A program made the position numbers and the translations under genes. Under the pieces are notes generated by a model. The model did not search any database. It was not told the DNA's origin and worked only from the letters and a program-made list of their open reading frames with translations. This document shows, piece by piece, positions 42,701-52,698 of a stretch of 64,000 nucleotides of DNA. The stretch comes from Streptomyces sp. NBC_00523 (GTDB lineage: Bacteria > Actinomycetota > Actinomycetes > Streptomycetales > Streptomycetaceae), in contig NZ_CP107836.1 of assembly GCF_036346615.1 (NCBI RefSeq), positions 6,138,001 through 6,202,000 on the forward strand. Direction: 5' to 3'. The first letter of the stretch is position 1, and each line of letters begins with the position of its first letter.

Positions 42701-45700
42701 TCCGGGTCACCCGACGTGTCGGTGCGCAGGACCAGCGTGTTGACGAAGAAGCCGACCAGATCGCTCAGCGCCTCGTCGTCGCGCCCGGCCGTCATGGTGG
42801 CCAGCGGCAGATCGGTGCCTGCCCCGTGCCGGGTGAGGACGGCGGCGAGCGCGGCCTGCAGCACCATGAAGAGCGTCGCGCCGTGGCGCCGGGCCAGCTC
42901 CTCCAGGGCCTCGTGCGTGGCCGCGTCGACGGCGAGCGGCGCGTGGCCGCCCCGGTGGGTGGCCTCGGCGGGGCGGGGCTTGGCGGCGGGCAGTTCGAGG
43001 ACGGGCGGCGCCCCGGCGAGGGCGCGTTCCCAGAAGGCGAGATGGTCATGCGCCGCCGGTCCGTCGAGAAGTTCCTGCTGCCAGAGCGTGTAGTCGGCGT
43101 ACTGGACGGGAAGCGGCGCCCAGTCCGGTGCGTGGCCCTCGGCGCGGGCGGCGTAGGCGGCGCCCAGGTCCGCGAGCAGCGGCCCCGTCGACCAGCCGTC
43201 GGCCGCGATGTGGTGGACGAGCACGACGAGCACCTGACCGCCGCCGTCGTCCGGGGTGAGCAGGGCGGCCCGCAGCGGGAGTTCCCCGGCGAGGTCGAAG
43301 ACATGCCCGGCCGCCGAGGCGACCGCCGCCCGGAACCGCCCGGCCGGCACCGTCCGTACGTCGAGCACGGGCCGGGCGTCCGCCACGATCGCCTGGTACG
43401 GCTCCCCGTCCACCGACGGATAGCGGGTCCGCAGCACCTCGTGGCGCTCCACCAGATCGGCCAGGGCACGGCCGAGGACCTCGGCGTCCAGCGGCTCCGC
43501 CGGACGCAGCACCAGCGGGATGTTGTACGAGGCGCTGGGACCTTCCAGCGCGTCGATGAACCAGAGCCGGTGCTGCGCCCGGGACAGCGGCAGGCGCTCC
43601 GGCCGCTCCGTGCGGCGGACCAGCGCGGGCCCCTCGTCGCCGGTGGCCCGGTGTTCCGCGATGCGGCGGGCCAGGGCGGCCGGGGTCGGGGCGAGCAGCA
43701 GGTCCCGGACGTGGACGTCGACGCCCAGGCGGGCCCTGATCCGGTTGGCGAGCCGCACCCCGCTCATCGAGTGGCCGCCGATGGTGAAGAACCCCTCGTC
43801 CGGGCCGACCTCGTCCAGCCCCAGGATCTCCGCGAACATCTCCCGCAGGGTGTCCAGGTGTTCCGCGTCCGGTGCGCCGCCCGCCCGGGCCGCCTCGGCG
43901 TCGGCGGCCTGCCGGGCGGCGAGGGCCGCGACGCGCTCACGGCGGCCGGCGAGGGCCAGGCGCTCCTCGTCGCCCAGCAGCCCGGAGTCGGCGACGGGCG
44001 CCCCGGGCCGCTCGGCAGCCGTACGCAGGGCGCGTTCCAGGGCGCCCAGGAGGAGGCGGGCGGTGTCCTCGTCGAGGACGTCACGCGCGTACTCCAGGCC
44101 GAGTTCGAGCCCGGCGGGGGAGCCGTCGGAGGTGCGGTGCTCCACGCAGGCGGCGGTCAGGTCGAACTTGGTGGTCGCGGGGCCCTCCGCCCGGAAGCGG
44201 CCGGTGAGCGCGCCGAACGCGAAGGGGGCGTCGTCCGGGGCGGCCGTGCGCAGGGTGAGCATCGTCTGGAAGAGCGGGTGCACCCCGGGCGTGCGCGGCG
44301 GGTTCAGATGCTCCACCAGCAGGTCGAAGGGGAGGCCCTGGTGCTCGTAGGCGGCGAGGTCCGTGTCGCGTACCCGCTCCAGCAACTCGGCGAACGCCGG
44401 GTCACCCGAGGTGTCGGTCGGCAGGACCAGCGTGTTGACGAAGAAGCCGACGAGCGCGCCCAGCGCCTCGTCGTCCCGCCCCGCCACCGGCGTCCCCACG
44501 GCCACCCGCTCCCCGCAGCCCGCCGCCCGCAGCGCGAGGGCCAGCGCGGCCTGGATCACCATCAGCATGCTCGCGCCGTGCGCGTCGGCCAGCCCGGCGA
44601 GCCGGGCGTGCGCGGCCGGATCGAGGCGCGTGGCGACCACGCCGCCCCGGTGGTCCGGCACCGCCGGGCGCGGCCGGTCCAGCGGCAGATCGGTCACGGC
44701 CGGCAGCCCGTCCAGCGCGGCGCGCCAGTGGGCGAGCCCGCGCGCGACGGCGGAGTCCGGGTCGTCAGCCGTACCGAGGACGTCGTGCTGCCACAGGGTG
44801 TAGTCGGCGTACTGGACGGGAAGGGGCTCCTGCTCCGGCGCCCGCCCCTGTGCACGGGCGGTGTACGCGGCGGCCAGGTCGTTCATCAGCGGCGCCAGCG
44901 ACCAGCCGTCGCCCGCCACATGGTGCAGCAGCACCGCCAGCACCGCCTCCGGACCCTCGTCCCCCTCGGGCACGAACAGCGCCACCCGCAGCGGCAGTTC
45001 CCGCGCCAGGTCGAACGTCTCGGACACGAAGTCCTGGACCCGATCCCGCAGTTCACCGGCCGGGCACTCGACCGTACGCGCCCGCACCGCCGACGCGGCC
45101 AGCACATGCTGGTACGGCTCGTCCTCCGGGGCCAGGAACACGGTCCGCAGCACCTCGTGCCGCTCGGCGAGATCCGCGACGGCGGCGGCCAGCGCCGCCC
45201 GGTCGGGCACCCCGTCCAGCTCCAGCACGATCGGCATGTTGTACGCGCAGGACGGCCCGTCCAGCTGATCCAGCAGCCACAGCCGGCGCTGCGCGTGCGA
45301 CAGCGGCACCCGGTCCTCGGCGGGCAACGGCTCCTCGTGGACGACCGAAAGACGGGGGTCCGTGGTCCGCAGCACCTTGCGGTTGATCTTCCCCGAGCTG
45401 GTACGGGGCAGCGCGGCGACGATACCGACGGCGGCGGGCACGGCGGCGGCGGGCATCCGCTCGCGCACCAGGCCGCGCAGTTCCTCGGCCCCCACCCCGC
45501 CCTCGGTGACGACGAACGCGACGAGCCGCTTGACCCCGTCCGCGTCCTGCTGGGCGACGACGGCGGCCTCCCGGACCTTCGGGTGCGAGGACAGGACCGA
45601 GTCGACGGCGGCGGGGTCGATGCGCTGCCCGCCGATCTTCACCTCGTCGTCCAGCCGCCCGTGGTACAGGATCTGCCGGTCCTCGCCGATCGTGACGAGG

Positions 45701-46803
45701 TCCCCGGTGCGGTAGGCGCGCTCCCCGTCCAGCTCGGTGAACCGGCGGGCGTTCAGCTCCGGGTTGCTCAGATAGCCGTACGACAAGCCACCGCCGAGCA
45801 GCCACAGTTCACCGCCGACGACGGCCGCCCGGACCCCAGGCAGCGGCCGGCCGATCGGCACCGGACCGTCCCCGTGGCGGGTCAGGTCGGCGACCGTCGC
45901 GACCACCGTGGTCTCCGTGGGGCCGTACGCGTTCAGCAGCCGCGTCCGCTCTCCGGTCAGCTCCCGCCACTGGGCGACCCGCTCCGGAAGCGCCGCCTCC
46001 CCATAGATGATGACCGTGTCCAGGCAGCCGGGCAGGCCCACCGCACCGGTGCTGAGGACATGGACCAGCTCGTGCCAGTACGCGGCCGGCAGGTCGAGCA
46101 CCGTGATCCCGTGCCGCGCGCAGCCGGCGAGCAGGTCGCGTACGTCCAGCATGTCGTCCGTCCGCAGCACCAGCGTCCCGCCGGCCCCGAGGGTCGCGAA
46201 CACCTCCTGCACGCTGGCGTCGAAGTGCAGCGGCGAGAACTGAAGGACCCGCGAGTCGGGCCCGATGCCGTACGCGGGGACGGCGCCCGCGATGAAGTGC
46301 GCGAGCGAATCGTGGGCGACGACCACGCCGTTGGGGGTGCCCGTGGAGCCGGAGGTGTAGATCACGTACGCGGCACCGGCCGGTGCGCCCGGGCCGGGCA
46401 GGACCAGTTCACCGGCGACGGCCACCTCGGCGGGCGTCGGCGCCAGGTCGCCGCAGCTGTCCTGGAGGATGGCCGCGTTCCGCGCGTCGGGGGCATGGAT
46501 GTCGAGGGGCAGGTAGGCGGCGCCGGTGGTGAGCACGGCGAGGAGGCCGACGATCGCGTCGATCCCGCGCGGGCGGTGGAGGGCGACGAGGCGGCCGGGG
46601 GCGGCGCCCTCGGCGGAGAGGGTCAGGGCCCGTTCCCGTACGGCGTCCGCGAGTTCCGCGTACGTCAGCCGGGCGGTGTCGTGGACCAGGGCGACCGCAT
46701 CGGGGCGGGTCTGCGCCTGGTGGGCGATGAGGTCGAGCACCGGCGGGGCGGGCGAGGGAGAGGGGCCGCCGTCGAGCAGGTCGTCCGTTCTGATGGGGGG
46801 CAT
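39700..46803 (-). CDS. terminal NRPS, A-C-T-C-A-T-TE
   Basis: A 2,367-residue NRPS. Domains: A (about 1-490), C (498-930, HHVAGDG), T (980-1055, FTIGGHSM), C (1070-1500, HHIAADG), A (1533-2020), T (2032-2105, FTLGGHSL) and TE (2128-2355, GWSFGG). The first A domain has no carrier after it, only about 20 residues before the C domain, and its A3 motif is [10 protein letters not shown], with Asn for the usual Lys; by alignment with GrsA its pocket is close to D-A-Q-D-I-Y-A-V-V-K. The last A domain reads close to D-A-F-Y-W-G-S-F-A-K. Neither matches a code I know. The middle module (C-T) lacks its own A domain. The TE releases or cyclises the peptide. GGAGGAAA precedes the ATG. Confidence 0.94.
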   Translation of the reverse strand: MPPIRTDDLLDGGPSPSPAPPVLDLIAHQAQTRPDAVALVHDTARLTYAELADAVRERALTLSAEGAAPGRLVALHRPRGIDAIVGLLAVLTTGAAYLPLDIHAPDARNAAILQDSCGDLAPTPAEVAVAGELVLPGPGAPAGAAYVIYTSGSTGTPNGVVVAHDSLAHFIAGAVPAYGIGPDSRVLQFSPLHFDASVQEVFATLGAGGTLVLRTDDMLDVRDLLAGCARHGITVLDLPAAYWHELVHVLSTGAVGLPGCLDTVIIYGEAALPERVAQWRELTGERTRLLNAYGPTETTVVATVADLTRHGDGPVPIGRPLPGVRAAVVGGELWLLGGGLSYGYLSNPELNARRFTELDGERAYRTGDLVTIGEDRQILYHGRLDDEVKIGGQRIDPAAVDSVLSSHPKVREAAVVAQQDADGVKRLVAFVVTEGGVGAEELRGLVRERMPAAAVPAAVGIVAALPRTSSGKINRKVLRTTDPRLSVVHEEPLPAEDRVPLSHAQRRLWLLDQLDGPSCAYNMPIVLELDGVPDRAALAAAVADLAERHEVLRTVFLAPEDEPYQHVLAASAVRARTVECPAGELRDRVQDFVSETFDLARELPLRVALFVPEGDEGPEAVLAVLLHHVAGDGWSLAPLMNDLAAAYTARAQGRAPEQEPLPVQYADYTLWQHDVLGTADDPDSAVARGLAHWRAALDGLPAVTDLPLDRPRPAVPDHRGGVVATRLDPAAHARLAGLADAHGASMLMVIQAALALALRAAGCGERVAVGTPVAGRDDEALGALVGFFVNTLVLPTDTSGDPAFAELLERVRDTDLAAYEHQGLPFDLLVEHLNPPRTPGVHPLFQTMLTLRTAAPDDAPFAFGALTGRFRAEGPATTKFDLTAACVEHRTSDGSPAGLELGLEYARDVLDEDTARLLLGALERALRTAAERPGAPVADSGLLGDEERLALAGRRERVAALAARQAADAEAARAGGAPDAEHLDTLREMFAEILGLDEVGPDEGFFTIGGHSMSGVRLANRIRARLGVDVHVRDLLLAPTPAALARRIAEHRATGDEGPALVRRTERPERLPLSRAQHRLWFIDALEGPSASYNIPLVLRPAEPLDAEVLGRALADLVERHEVLRTRYPSVDGEPYQAIVADARPVLDVRTVPAGRFRAAVASAAGHVFDLAGELPLRAALLTPDDGGGQVLVVLVHHIAADGWSTGPLLADLGAAYAARAEGHAPDWAPLPVQYADYTLWQQELLDGPAAHDHLAFWERALAGAPPVLELPAAKPRPAEATHRGGHAPLAVDAATHEALEELARRHGATLFMVLQAALAAVLTRHGAGTDLPLATMTAGRDDEALSDLVGFFVNTLVLRTDTSGDPEFGELLGRVRDTDLAAYAHQRLPFDRIVEHLNPARSTAHHPLAQFVVQLHHDYTADRSEGPLLRAEPAPLETLSTKFDLTLALWERKDEAGRPAGLAGGLEYATDLFDAATADLIAAHIGRLLRTVAADPGVRIGAVGLLTEAERFRLVAEYNDTATATRDRAPVHEVIARRASLTPEAPALITDAETVGYAELDARADALAARLFAAGVRRGDTVGVLLERGVPLVVTALAALKCGAAYVPLDPALPGARIALMVQDADVRLIATDTGQAAVVPEEVSVPVLLTDAPAEGTPPADREAVAVDGDDLMYVMFTSGSTGRPKGVGVTHRNVTELAADRDTTAGGPHRMLVHSATGFDASVFEMWVPLLNGGSLVVMRGDGTDLAETARAVREHGVTVAYFTVGLFHVMADEALDTLRLLREVWTGGDVASPTAVQRVLTHCPDTALVHSYGPTETTFASHNQWLTGGRGSLGAAGLHLGRPMDNTRSHVLDAALRPVPPGVPGELYIAGTHVARGYTGRPDLTAERFVPDPFEADGSRMYRTGDRVVWTPEGELRFLGRADGQVKLRGVRIEPGEVEHALAAHPSVGQALAVVREDRPGERTLVGYVVPRAGSEVAGADVLALARTALPAHLVPSAVVVLDAVPLTVNGKPDRRALPAPDRTAVGYRAPRNAREEVLCGLFAEILGAPRVGLDDNFFTLGGHSLLGVRLVSRVRSVLGIDRTVRDLFRAPTPAGLLGAQDPDGTAGAMGVLLPLNTRGTRRPLFCVHPGTGVGWSYAGLARHLGEDQPLYALQARALSEPGHLPRSVEEMADDYLERVRQVQPWGPYRLLGWSFGGIVAHTMAVRLRAAGQRVELLALMDVHQTGPGSVSVLPAREPDAAPDEDALPEAADPVLEGFSAEEIRAVQRASETHAALMARHVPEVADTGAVFFTARRPGEPEGALAATWNAYLTGRVENHTVNSTHLRMAEEEPLAHIGKVIAEKISALQENSLRENETRSYS

Positions 46804-46978
46804 CCTGGGGTTTCCTCCGTCTGGGGCGCCGAGAGACCGGGGCGAACGGTTCCTCTCGCCTCCGTGCCTTCACGCTAGGGGCCCCCGACCGCCTCTCTCG
46901 GCAGTCCGCCCGGCAGCTCCGGGCGGCAGAAACGGGGCTACGGAGCTGCCGCTCCGCACCCCCGTCCGCCCGCCCGGG

Positions 46979-49900
46979 TCACCCCCGCCGGGCACCCGCC
47001 CTGGTCCGGCGGCGCAGCGTCGGAGCGGCCACCGGACCGGCGTCCTCCGGCTCGATCGCGTCGGCCACGGCCCCGGCGAGCCGCCGGGAGAGGGTGGCCG
47101 CCGTCGGGTTGCGGAACACATCGCGCAAGGTCAGGTCCTGGCCGAACTCCTTCCGGATCCGGTTCAGCAGCCGCACCGCCAGCAGCGAGTGCCCGCCGGA
47201 CTTGAAGAAGTTGTCGTCCGCCCCGAGCTCCCGCCCGCCCAGCACGTCCCGGAAGATCCCGAGCAGCCGCCGGTCCGTGCCCCCGCCGCCCGCCGGTGCG
47301 GCGGCCGGGCCCGCCGCGGCGTCCTCGGACAGCTCCGCCGGGTCCTCGCCCGGAGCGGGCAGCCAGGCCGTCCGCACCACCCGGGACGGGGCCAGATACT
47401 CGGGCAGCCGCTCGGCGGCCCAGGCGCGCAACGCGCTCTCGGCGGGCGGCGACCCCGGGGCGCAGGTGACGAAGACCAGCAGTCGCCCGTCGCGGACGAG
47501 GACCCGCGCCCCGGTCACCGCCGGATGACGGGTCAGCACACCCTCCACCTGGCCGGGCTCCACCGGATAGCCGTTCACGCGTTCGACGGCCACCGGCCGC
47601 AGCACCCCGTCCGCGCCCCGGTACGCCCGCCGCCCGGTGGCGCGCAGCCCACCGCCCGGCGCCGGCTCGTGCACCTCGCCCGGCACGCGGACCGGCACCT
47701 GGCGCCCCTGCGCGTCGAGGACCACCTCCGGGCCGCCCGGCGCGGGCTGCCCACCGCCCAGCGCGGAGAGCGGCGCCTCCGGGTCCGCCGCGCACGCGTC
47801 CAGCGTTTCGGCGAGGCGCCGGACCAGCAGCCGGGCCGTCTCCGCGTCGTACAGGGCCGTGACGTACTCCAGAGCGCCCCGCAGCCCGGCCCGCTCCCCG
47901 TCCGGGCCCACCGTCTCGGTGAGCGCGAACGTCAGGTCCGACTTGGCTCCCGCGCCCCGGAACGCCATCGGCTCGCCGTCCAGCGCGGACGGGGTCGCCG
48001 AGGCGTCGCCCGCGCCCGCCGCGTGCACCTGGAGCATCACCTGGACGAGCGGCGCGTGCGCGGATGAACGGTGCGGGCTCAGGTGCTCCACGAGCCGGTC
48101 GAACGGCAGATCCTGGTTGCTGTACGCCCCGAGGCCCCCGTCGCGGACCCGGCGCACCAGCTCGGTGAAGGCAGGGTCGCCCGAGGTGTCCGTACGCAGC
48201 ACCAGGGTGTTCACGAAGAACCCGACGAGCGGGTGCAGCGCCTCGTCGCCCCGGCCCGCCACGGTGGTGCCGATGGCCAGGTCGTCACCGGCCCCGTGCC
48301 GGGTCAGCAGCGCGGCGAGCGCGGCCTGCACCACCATGAACAGGGTGACGCCGTTCTCCCGCGCACACCGCAGCAGCGCCCGGTGGGTCTCCGCGCCCAC
48401 CTCGAACTGCGCGAGCGCGCCCCGCCCGTCCGGCTCCGGCCTGCGCGGCCGGTCGGTGGGCAGCGCGAGCAGCGGCGGCATCCCGTCGAGCGCGGTGCGC
48501 CAGTACGCCAGCTGCTCACCGGCCACCCCGTGCTCACCGTCCAGCAACTCGTGCTGCCACAGGGTGTAGTCGGCGTACTGGACGGGAAGCGGTCGCCACC
48601 CGGGCGCCCGGCCCGCGCACCTGGCCCGGTAGGCCCGGTCCAGGTCGGCGAGCAGGCAGCCGGTGGACCAGCCGTCCCCGGCGATGTGGTGCACCAGCAG
48701 CACCAGCACCTGGCCCCCGTCGGCCTCCTCCAGGAGCCACGCCCGGAACGGGATCTCCGCGGCGAGGTCGAACACGTACCCGGCGGCGGTGTCCACGGCC
48801 GCCCGCAGCTCCTCAGGACCGCCCGTCCGCACCACGTCGAGCACGGGTTCGGCGTGCGCCAGCACCTCCTGGTACGGCTCCCCGTCAGCCGACCGGTGCA
48901 CCGTGCGCAGCACCTCGTGCCGCCGTACGACATCGGCGAGCGCGGCACGGAAGGCGGCGGGCTCGACCGGGCGGCGCAGCCGGGTCACCACCGGAATGTT
49001 GTAGGTCGCGCTCGGGCCCTCCAACTGGCCGACGAACCACAGTCGTTGCTGCGCGGCGGAGAGCGGGAGCCGCTTCGGCCTTGCCGCGGCCGGCACCGGG
49101 CGCAGCGGCGGCCGGACCGGCCCGTCGCCCTGTTCCGCGAGGCGCCGCAGCAGCCGGGCGGGCGTCGGCGCCAGGAACACGTCACGGATGGCGGCCTGGA
49201 CGCCGAGCGCCTTGCGGATGCGGTTGGTGAGCTTCCCGGCCAGCAACGAGTGCCCGCCCAGCTTGAAGAAGCTGTCGTCCGGGCCGACGTCGTCCCGGCC
49301 CAGCACCTCCGCGAACAGGCCGCGAAGGATCTCCTCGCGGGGGTCGGCGGCGGCGGTGCGCCGGTCCTCGCCGTCACGCGGCTCGCCCTGGGTGGCGGCG
49401 GCCCGCTGTTCGGCCCGGGTCAGGGCCTCGTGACGGCGGTCGATGGCCTCGCGGTCCGAGGCGGTGAGCAGGCCGGTCCGGCTGAGGGGTGTGCCGGCCG
49501 GCTGTTCCGCGTAGGCGGTCAGCGCGCGGTGGAACAGGGTGAGGAGCAGGCGAGCCGTCTCCTCGTCGTACAGGTCGGTCGCGTACTGCAGGCCGAGCAG
49601 TACCCCGGCGGGATCGCCGTCGGGACCGTACGTCTCGGCACAGTTGAAGGTCAGGTCGAACTTGGCGGTGGCCAGGTCCGCGGCGTCGAGGGTGCCGGAT
49701 ACGGCCCCCAGGGTGCAGGTGGTGTCCTGCGCGGTCTGCGTGGTCAGCATGACCTGGAAGAAGGGGTGCAGGCCGAGGGACCGTTCCGGGTTGAGGTCCT
49801 CGACGAGCAGGTCGAACGGCAGGTCCTCGTGGGCCATGGCGGCCAGGTCCCGTTCCCGGACCCGGTCGAGCAGCGTGCCGAGGTCCGGGTCGTCGGACAG

Positions 49901-50794
49901 ATCGGCGCGCAGGGCGAGCGAGTTGACGAAGAAGCCGACGAGGTCGTGCAGATCCTCCTCGGGCCGGCCCGCCACCGGTGTCCCCACCACCACGTCGGGC
50001 CCCGCCCCCGCCGCCTGCAAAGCGGCGCAGAGGGCGGCCCGGGCGGTCATGAAGAACGTCGCGCGGTGGGCGCGGGCGGTCGCGGCGAGCGCCTTGTGGG
50101 CGGCGGCGGAAAGGCGGGCGGTGACCAGCTCTCCCCGGTGGCTCGGCTCGGCGGGGCGCGGGCGGTCGGCGGGCAGCCGGGTCGCGGCCGGTGATCCCTC
50201 CAGAGCCGTACGCCAGTAGGCGAGTTGTTCGTGCGCCAGGCTGTCGGGATCGGCGGGTTCGCCGAGCATGTCCCGCTGCCACAGCGCGTAGTCCGCGTAC
50301 TGCACGGGCAGGGGTTCCCACCCGGGTGCGCGGCCCTCGCACCGGGCCGCGTAAGCCCGGTCGAGGTCGGTGAGCAGGCAGCCGACGGACCATCCGTCGG
50401 TCGCGATGTGGTGAACGAGCAGCACCAGCACGGCACTTCCGTCGTGCGCTGTGAACAGCCGTGCCCGCAGGGGCAGATCGCTCGTCACGTCGAACGGCAG
50501 CCGCACGAAGGCGGTGACCAGCGCGTCCACGTCCTCGCCCGGCCCGCACTCCCGTACCTCCAGGCGCACGCCGGGATCGCCGACGACCTCCTGGTACGGC
50601 TCCCCGTCCACGGCCTTGTAGACCGTACGGAGCACTTCGTGGCGGTCCACCACGTCACGGACCGCCGCCTCCAGGGCGCCCGGGTCGGGCGCGGCCTCCA
50701 GGCGCAGCACGACGGGCGCGTTGTACGCGGCCGACGGGCCTTCGAGACGGTTCAGGAACCACAGCCGGTGCTGGGCGTACGAGAGGGGGATCAC
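46979..50794 (-). CDS. NRPS without a working A domain, C-T-C-(A remnant)-T
   Basis: A 1,271-residue NRPS. Domains: C (1-440, HHIATDG), T (481-551, FKLGGHSL), C (576-1010, HHIAGDG), a remnant of an A domain (about 1020-1150), T (1173-1245, FKSGGHSL). The remnant aligns only with the end of A domains: VPGEVHEP, RAYRGADG for YRTGD, and ERVNGYPVEPGQVE for the A8 hinge. The A1-A5 core and the final catalytic Lys (NGK is replaced by APGEDP) are gone. Both modules must therefore be loaded by other proteins. It starts at a GTG directly at the C domain (IPLSYAQHRLW) after GAGGAG. The C-terminal tail PTLRRRT is shared with the upstream NRPS. Confidence 0.92.
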   Translation of the reverse strand: MIPLSYAQHRLWFLNRLEGPSAAYNAPVVLRLEAAPDPGALEAAVRDVVDRHEVLRTVYKAVDGEPYQEVVGDPGVRLEVRECGPGEDVDALVTAFVRLPFDVTSDLPLRARLFTAHDGSAVLVLLVHHIATDGWSVGCLLTDLDRAYAARCEGRAPGWEPLPVQYADYALWQRDMLGEPADPDSLAHEQLAYWRTALEGSPAATRLPADRPRPAEPSHRGELVTARLSAAAHKALAATARAHRATFFMTARAALCAALQAAGAGPDVVVGTPVAGRPEEDLHDLVGFFVNSLALRADLSDDPDLGTLLDRVRERDLAAMAHEDLPFDLLVEDLNPERSLGLHPFFQVMLTTQTAQDTTCTLGAVSGTLDAADLATAKFDLTFNCAETYGPDGDPAGVLLGLQYATDLYDEETARLLLTLFHRALTAYAEQPAGTPLSRTGLLTASDREAIDRRHEALTRAEQRAAATQGEPRDGEDRRTAAADPREEILRGLFAEVLGRDDVGPDDSFFKLGGHSLLAGKLTNRIRKALGVQAAIRDVFLAPTPARLLRRLAEQGDGPVRPPLRPVPAAARPKRLPLSAAQQRLWFVGQLEGPSATYNIPVVTRLRRPVEPAAFRAALADVVRRHEVLRTVHRSADGEPYQEVLAHAEPVLDVVRTGGPEELRAAVDTAAGYVFDLAAEIPFRAWLLEEADGGQVLVLLVHHIAGDGWSTGCLLADLDRAYRARCAGRAPGWRPLPVQYADYTLWQHELLDGEHGVAGEQLAYWRTALDGMPPLLALPTDRPRRPEPDGRGALAQFEVGAETHRALLRCARENGVTLFMVVQAALAALLTRHGAGDDLAIGTTVAGRGDEALHPLVGFFVNTLVLRTDTSGDPAFTELVRRVRDGGLGAYSNQDLPFDRLVEHLSPHRSSAHAPLVQVMLQVHAAGAGDASATPSALDGEPMAFRGAGAKSDLTFALTETVGPDGERAGLRGALEYVTALYDAETARLLVRRLAETLDACAADPEAPLSALGGGQPAPGGPEVVLDAQGRQVPVRVPGEVHEPAPGGGLRATGRRAYRGADGVLRPVAVERVNGYPVEPGQVEGVLTRHPAVTGARVLVRDGRLLVFVTCAPGSPPAESALRAWAAERLPEYLAPSRVVRTAWLPAPGEDPAELSEDAAAGPAAAPAGGGGTDRRLLGIFRDVLGGRELGADDNFFKSGGHSLLAVRLLNRIRKEFGQDLTLRDVFRNPTAATLSRRLAGAVADAIEPEDAGPVAAPTLRRRTRAGARRG

Positions 50795-50856
50795 GGTTGC
50801 TGCTCCTCGGGAACGACGGGGGAGGGCGGGAGAACGGGACGGGGCACTGACGGCGG

Positions 50857-52698
50857 TCAGCCATCCTTGGCGGCCGTCAACTCCTCGATGTGGGCGGCGA
50901 GATCACGCAGCCTCGGGTGGGCGTAGACCGCCTTCACCGGAAGCGCGACGGCGAGTTCGGCACGTACGCGCGACACCAGCTTGATGGCGAGCAGCGAGTG
51001 GCCGCCGAGCTTGAAGAAGTTGTCGTCCGGGCCGATCGACGCGGCGCCCAGCACCTGCGCCCACACCCGGCCGATCAGCTCCTCCGCCCGCCCGTTCAGC
51101 CCGGCGCCCCGCTCCGGCGCCTCGACCGGCGAGGCCGCCTCGATCCGGGCCGGCAGCGCGGACCGGTCCAGCTTGCCGCTGGGTGTCGTCGCGAACCGGT
51201 CGACCGCGACGAACGCGGACGGCGTCATGTACGAGGGCAGCGCCCCCGCCACGGCGCTGCGCAGCGCGCTGGCGTCCCCGCCCCGGTGGTAGGCGATCAG
51301 GCACGGCGTGCCCCCGGCGTCCTCGCCCAGGACCACCGCCGCCTCCGTGGCGCCCGCCCGGCTCAGGGTCGCCTCGATCTCCTGCACCTCGATGCGGTGG
51401 CCGCGCAGCTTCACCTGCCCGTCGAGCCGTCCGAGGTGCACGAGGCGCCCGTCCGGCAGCAGCCGGCAGCGGTCCCCGGTGCGGTACATGCGGTCCCCCG
51501 GCGCGCCGAACGGGTCGGCGACGAACCGCTGGGCGGTCAGGTGGGGGCTGCGCCGGTAGCCGCGCGCGATCCGGGGCCCGGCGAGATACAGCTCCCCGGC
51601 CTCACCCGGACCGACCGGCGCCATGCGGGCATCCAGCAGCCGCATCCGCAGCCCCGGGAGGACGGCACCGATGTGCGGCTCGCCCGGCTCCTCGATCCAG
51701 CCGGCCGTGGCGTCGACCGTGCACTCGGTGGGCCCGTACACGTTCACCGCGCGCAGCACACCCGCCCGGTGGGCGTCGGCCAGCCGGTCCCACAGGGCCG
51801 GGCCGATCGCCTCGCCGCCGACGAGCAGCGTCAGCGGGCGCGGGCCGCCGTCCGGGGTGAGCAGGTCCAGGAGCGGTTCGGCGTGCGACGGGGTGATGTC
51901 CAGATCGGTGAGCTTCTGCGCGTCGATGAAGGCGGCCAGCAGGGCCGGGTCGCGGCGGGTCTCCTCGTCCATCATCACCAGCGTGTCCCCGCGCGACAGC
52001 CGCACCCACTGCTGCACCGACGCGTCGAACGACGGCGACGCGTTCCACCCGACCCGCCGCCCCTCACCGCGCGCCGCACCCTCGTCCTCCAGCTCCCGCA
52101 GCAGCAGCGAGGCCGAACCGCGCGCGATCTCCACACCCTTGGGCCGGCCCGTGGAGCCGGAGGTGTAGATGACGTACGCGAGTGCGTCCGGCCCCACCGG
52201 CACCGGCGCGAACGCCCCGCCGGGGAGCGCGGTCAGCTCGCCGACCGTGACCGCCCGGGGGCCGGGAAGCGCCGGACCGGTGCCGTCCGTGACCACCAGG
52301 TCGGCGCCGGAGTCCTCGAGGAGCAGCCGCCGCCGCTCCTCGGGGAGAGCCGGGTCCACGGGCAGGTAGGCGGCGCCCGCCGTGAGGGTGCCGACGATCG
52401 CGGTGACCAGGTCGGCCCCGCGCGGCAGGCAGAGCGCCACGACGCTCTCCGGCCCGGCACCCCGCCGGGTGATCCCGGCCGCGAACGAGGCGGCGTGCTG
52501 TCGGAACTGGTTGAACGTCAGCTCTCGGTCCCCGGCGACGACGGCGGTGCGGTCACCGGGCACGGCCGCGAGCCGGGCCATCAGGTCGGCGGCGCCGGTC
52601 CCGGCGGCGGTGCACGTCTCGCAGGGGCAGCCGGCCGGGTGGGCGAGGGCGGAGGCGGTCGCGCGCTCGGGGAGTACGGCGGTCATGGCGGGGCTCAC
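50857..52698 (-). CDS. free-standing A-T didomain, glutamine-type
   Basis: A 613-residue protein with an A domain (about 45-530) and a carrier (about 545-605, FKLGGHSL). A3 is [12 protein letters not shown]5 VYGPTECT and the final Lys is in PSGKLDR. The GrsA-aligned pocket reads D-A-Q-D-L-G-V-V-D-K, the known glutamine code of lichenysin synthetase (glutamate differs at the third place). A short Cys-rich N-terminus (CPCETC, about 24-29) comes before the A domain. With no C domain it must pass its amino acid on in trans, probably to an A-less module of the next protein, perhaps after hydroxylation by the dioxygenase encoded just upstream. The GTG start overlaps that gene (GTGA). Confidence 0.92.
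   Translation of the reverse strand: MSPAMTAVLPERATASALAHPAGCPCETCTAAGTGAADLMARLAAVPGDRTAVVAGDRELTFNQFRQHAASFAAGITRRGAGPESVVALCLPRGADLVTAIVGTLTAGAAYLPVDPALPEERRRLLLEDSGADLVVTDGTGPALPGPRAVTVGELTALPGGAFAPVPVGPDALAYVIYTSGSTGRPKGVEIARGSASLLLRELEDEGAARGEGRRVGWNASPSFDASVQQWVRLSRGDTLVMMDEETRRDPALLAAFIDAQKLTDLDITPSHAEPLLDLLTPDGGPRPLTLLVGGEAIGPALWDRLADAHRAGVLRAVNVYGPTECTVDATAGWIEEPGEPHIGAVLPGLRMRLLDARMAPVGPGEAGELYLAGPRIARGYRRSPHLTAQRFVADPFGAPGDRMYRTGDRCRLLPDGRLVHLGRLDGQVKLRGHRIEVQEIEATLSRAGATEAAVVLGEDAGGTPCLIAYHRGGDASALRSAVAGALPSYMTPSAFVAVDRFATTPSGKLDRSALPARIEAASPVEAPERGAGLNGRAEELIGRVWAQVLGAASIGPDDNFFKLGGHSLLAIKLVSRVRAELAVALPVKAVYAHPRLRDLAAHIEELTAAKDG

Noticed and set aside
39781-46878. A 2,365-codon open frame on the plus strand opposite the last NRPS
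   Set aside because: It is Arg/Gly/His-rich with no recognisable domain. Long antisense frames are normal in very GC-rich coding DNA.
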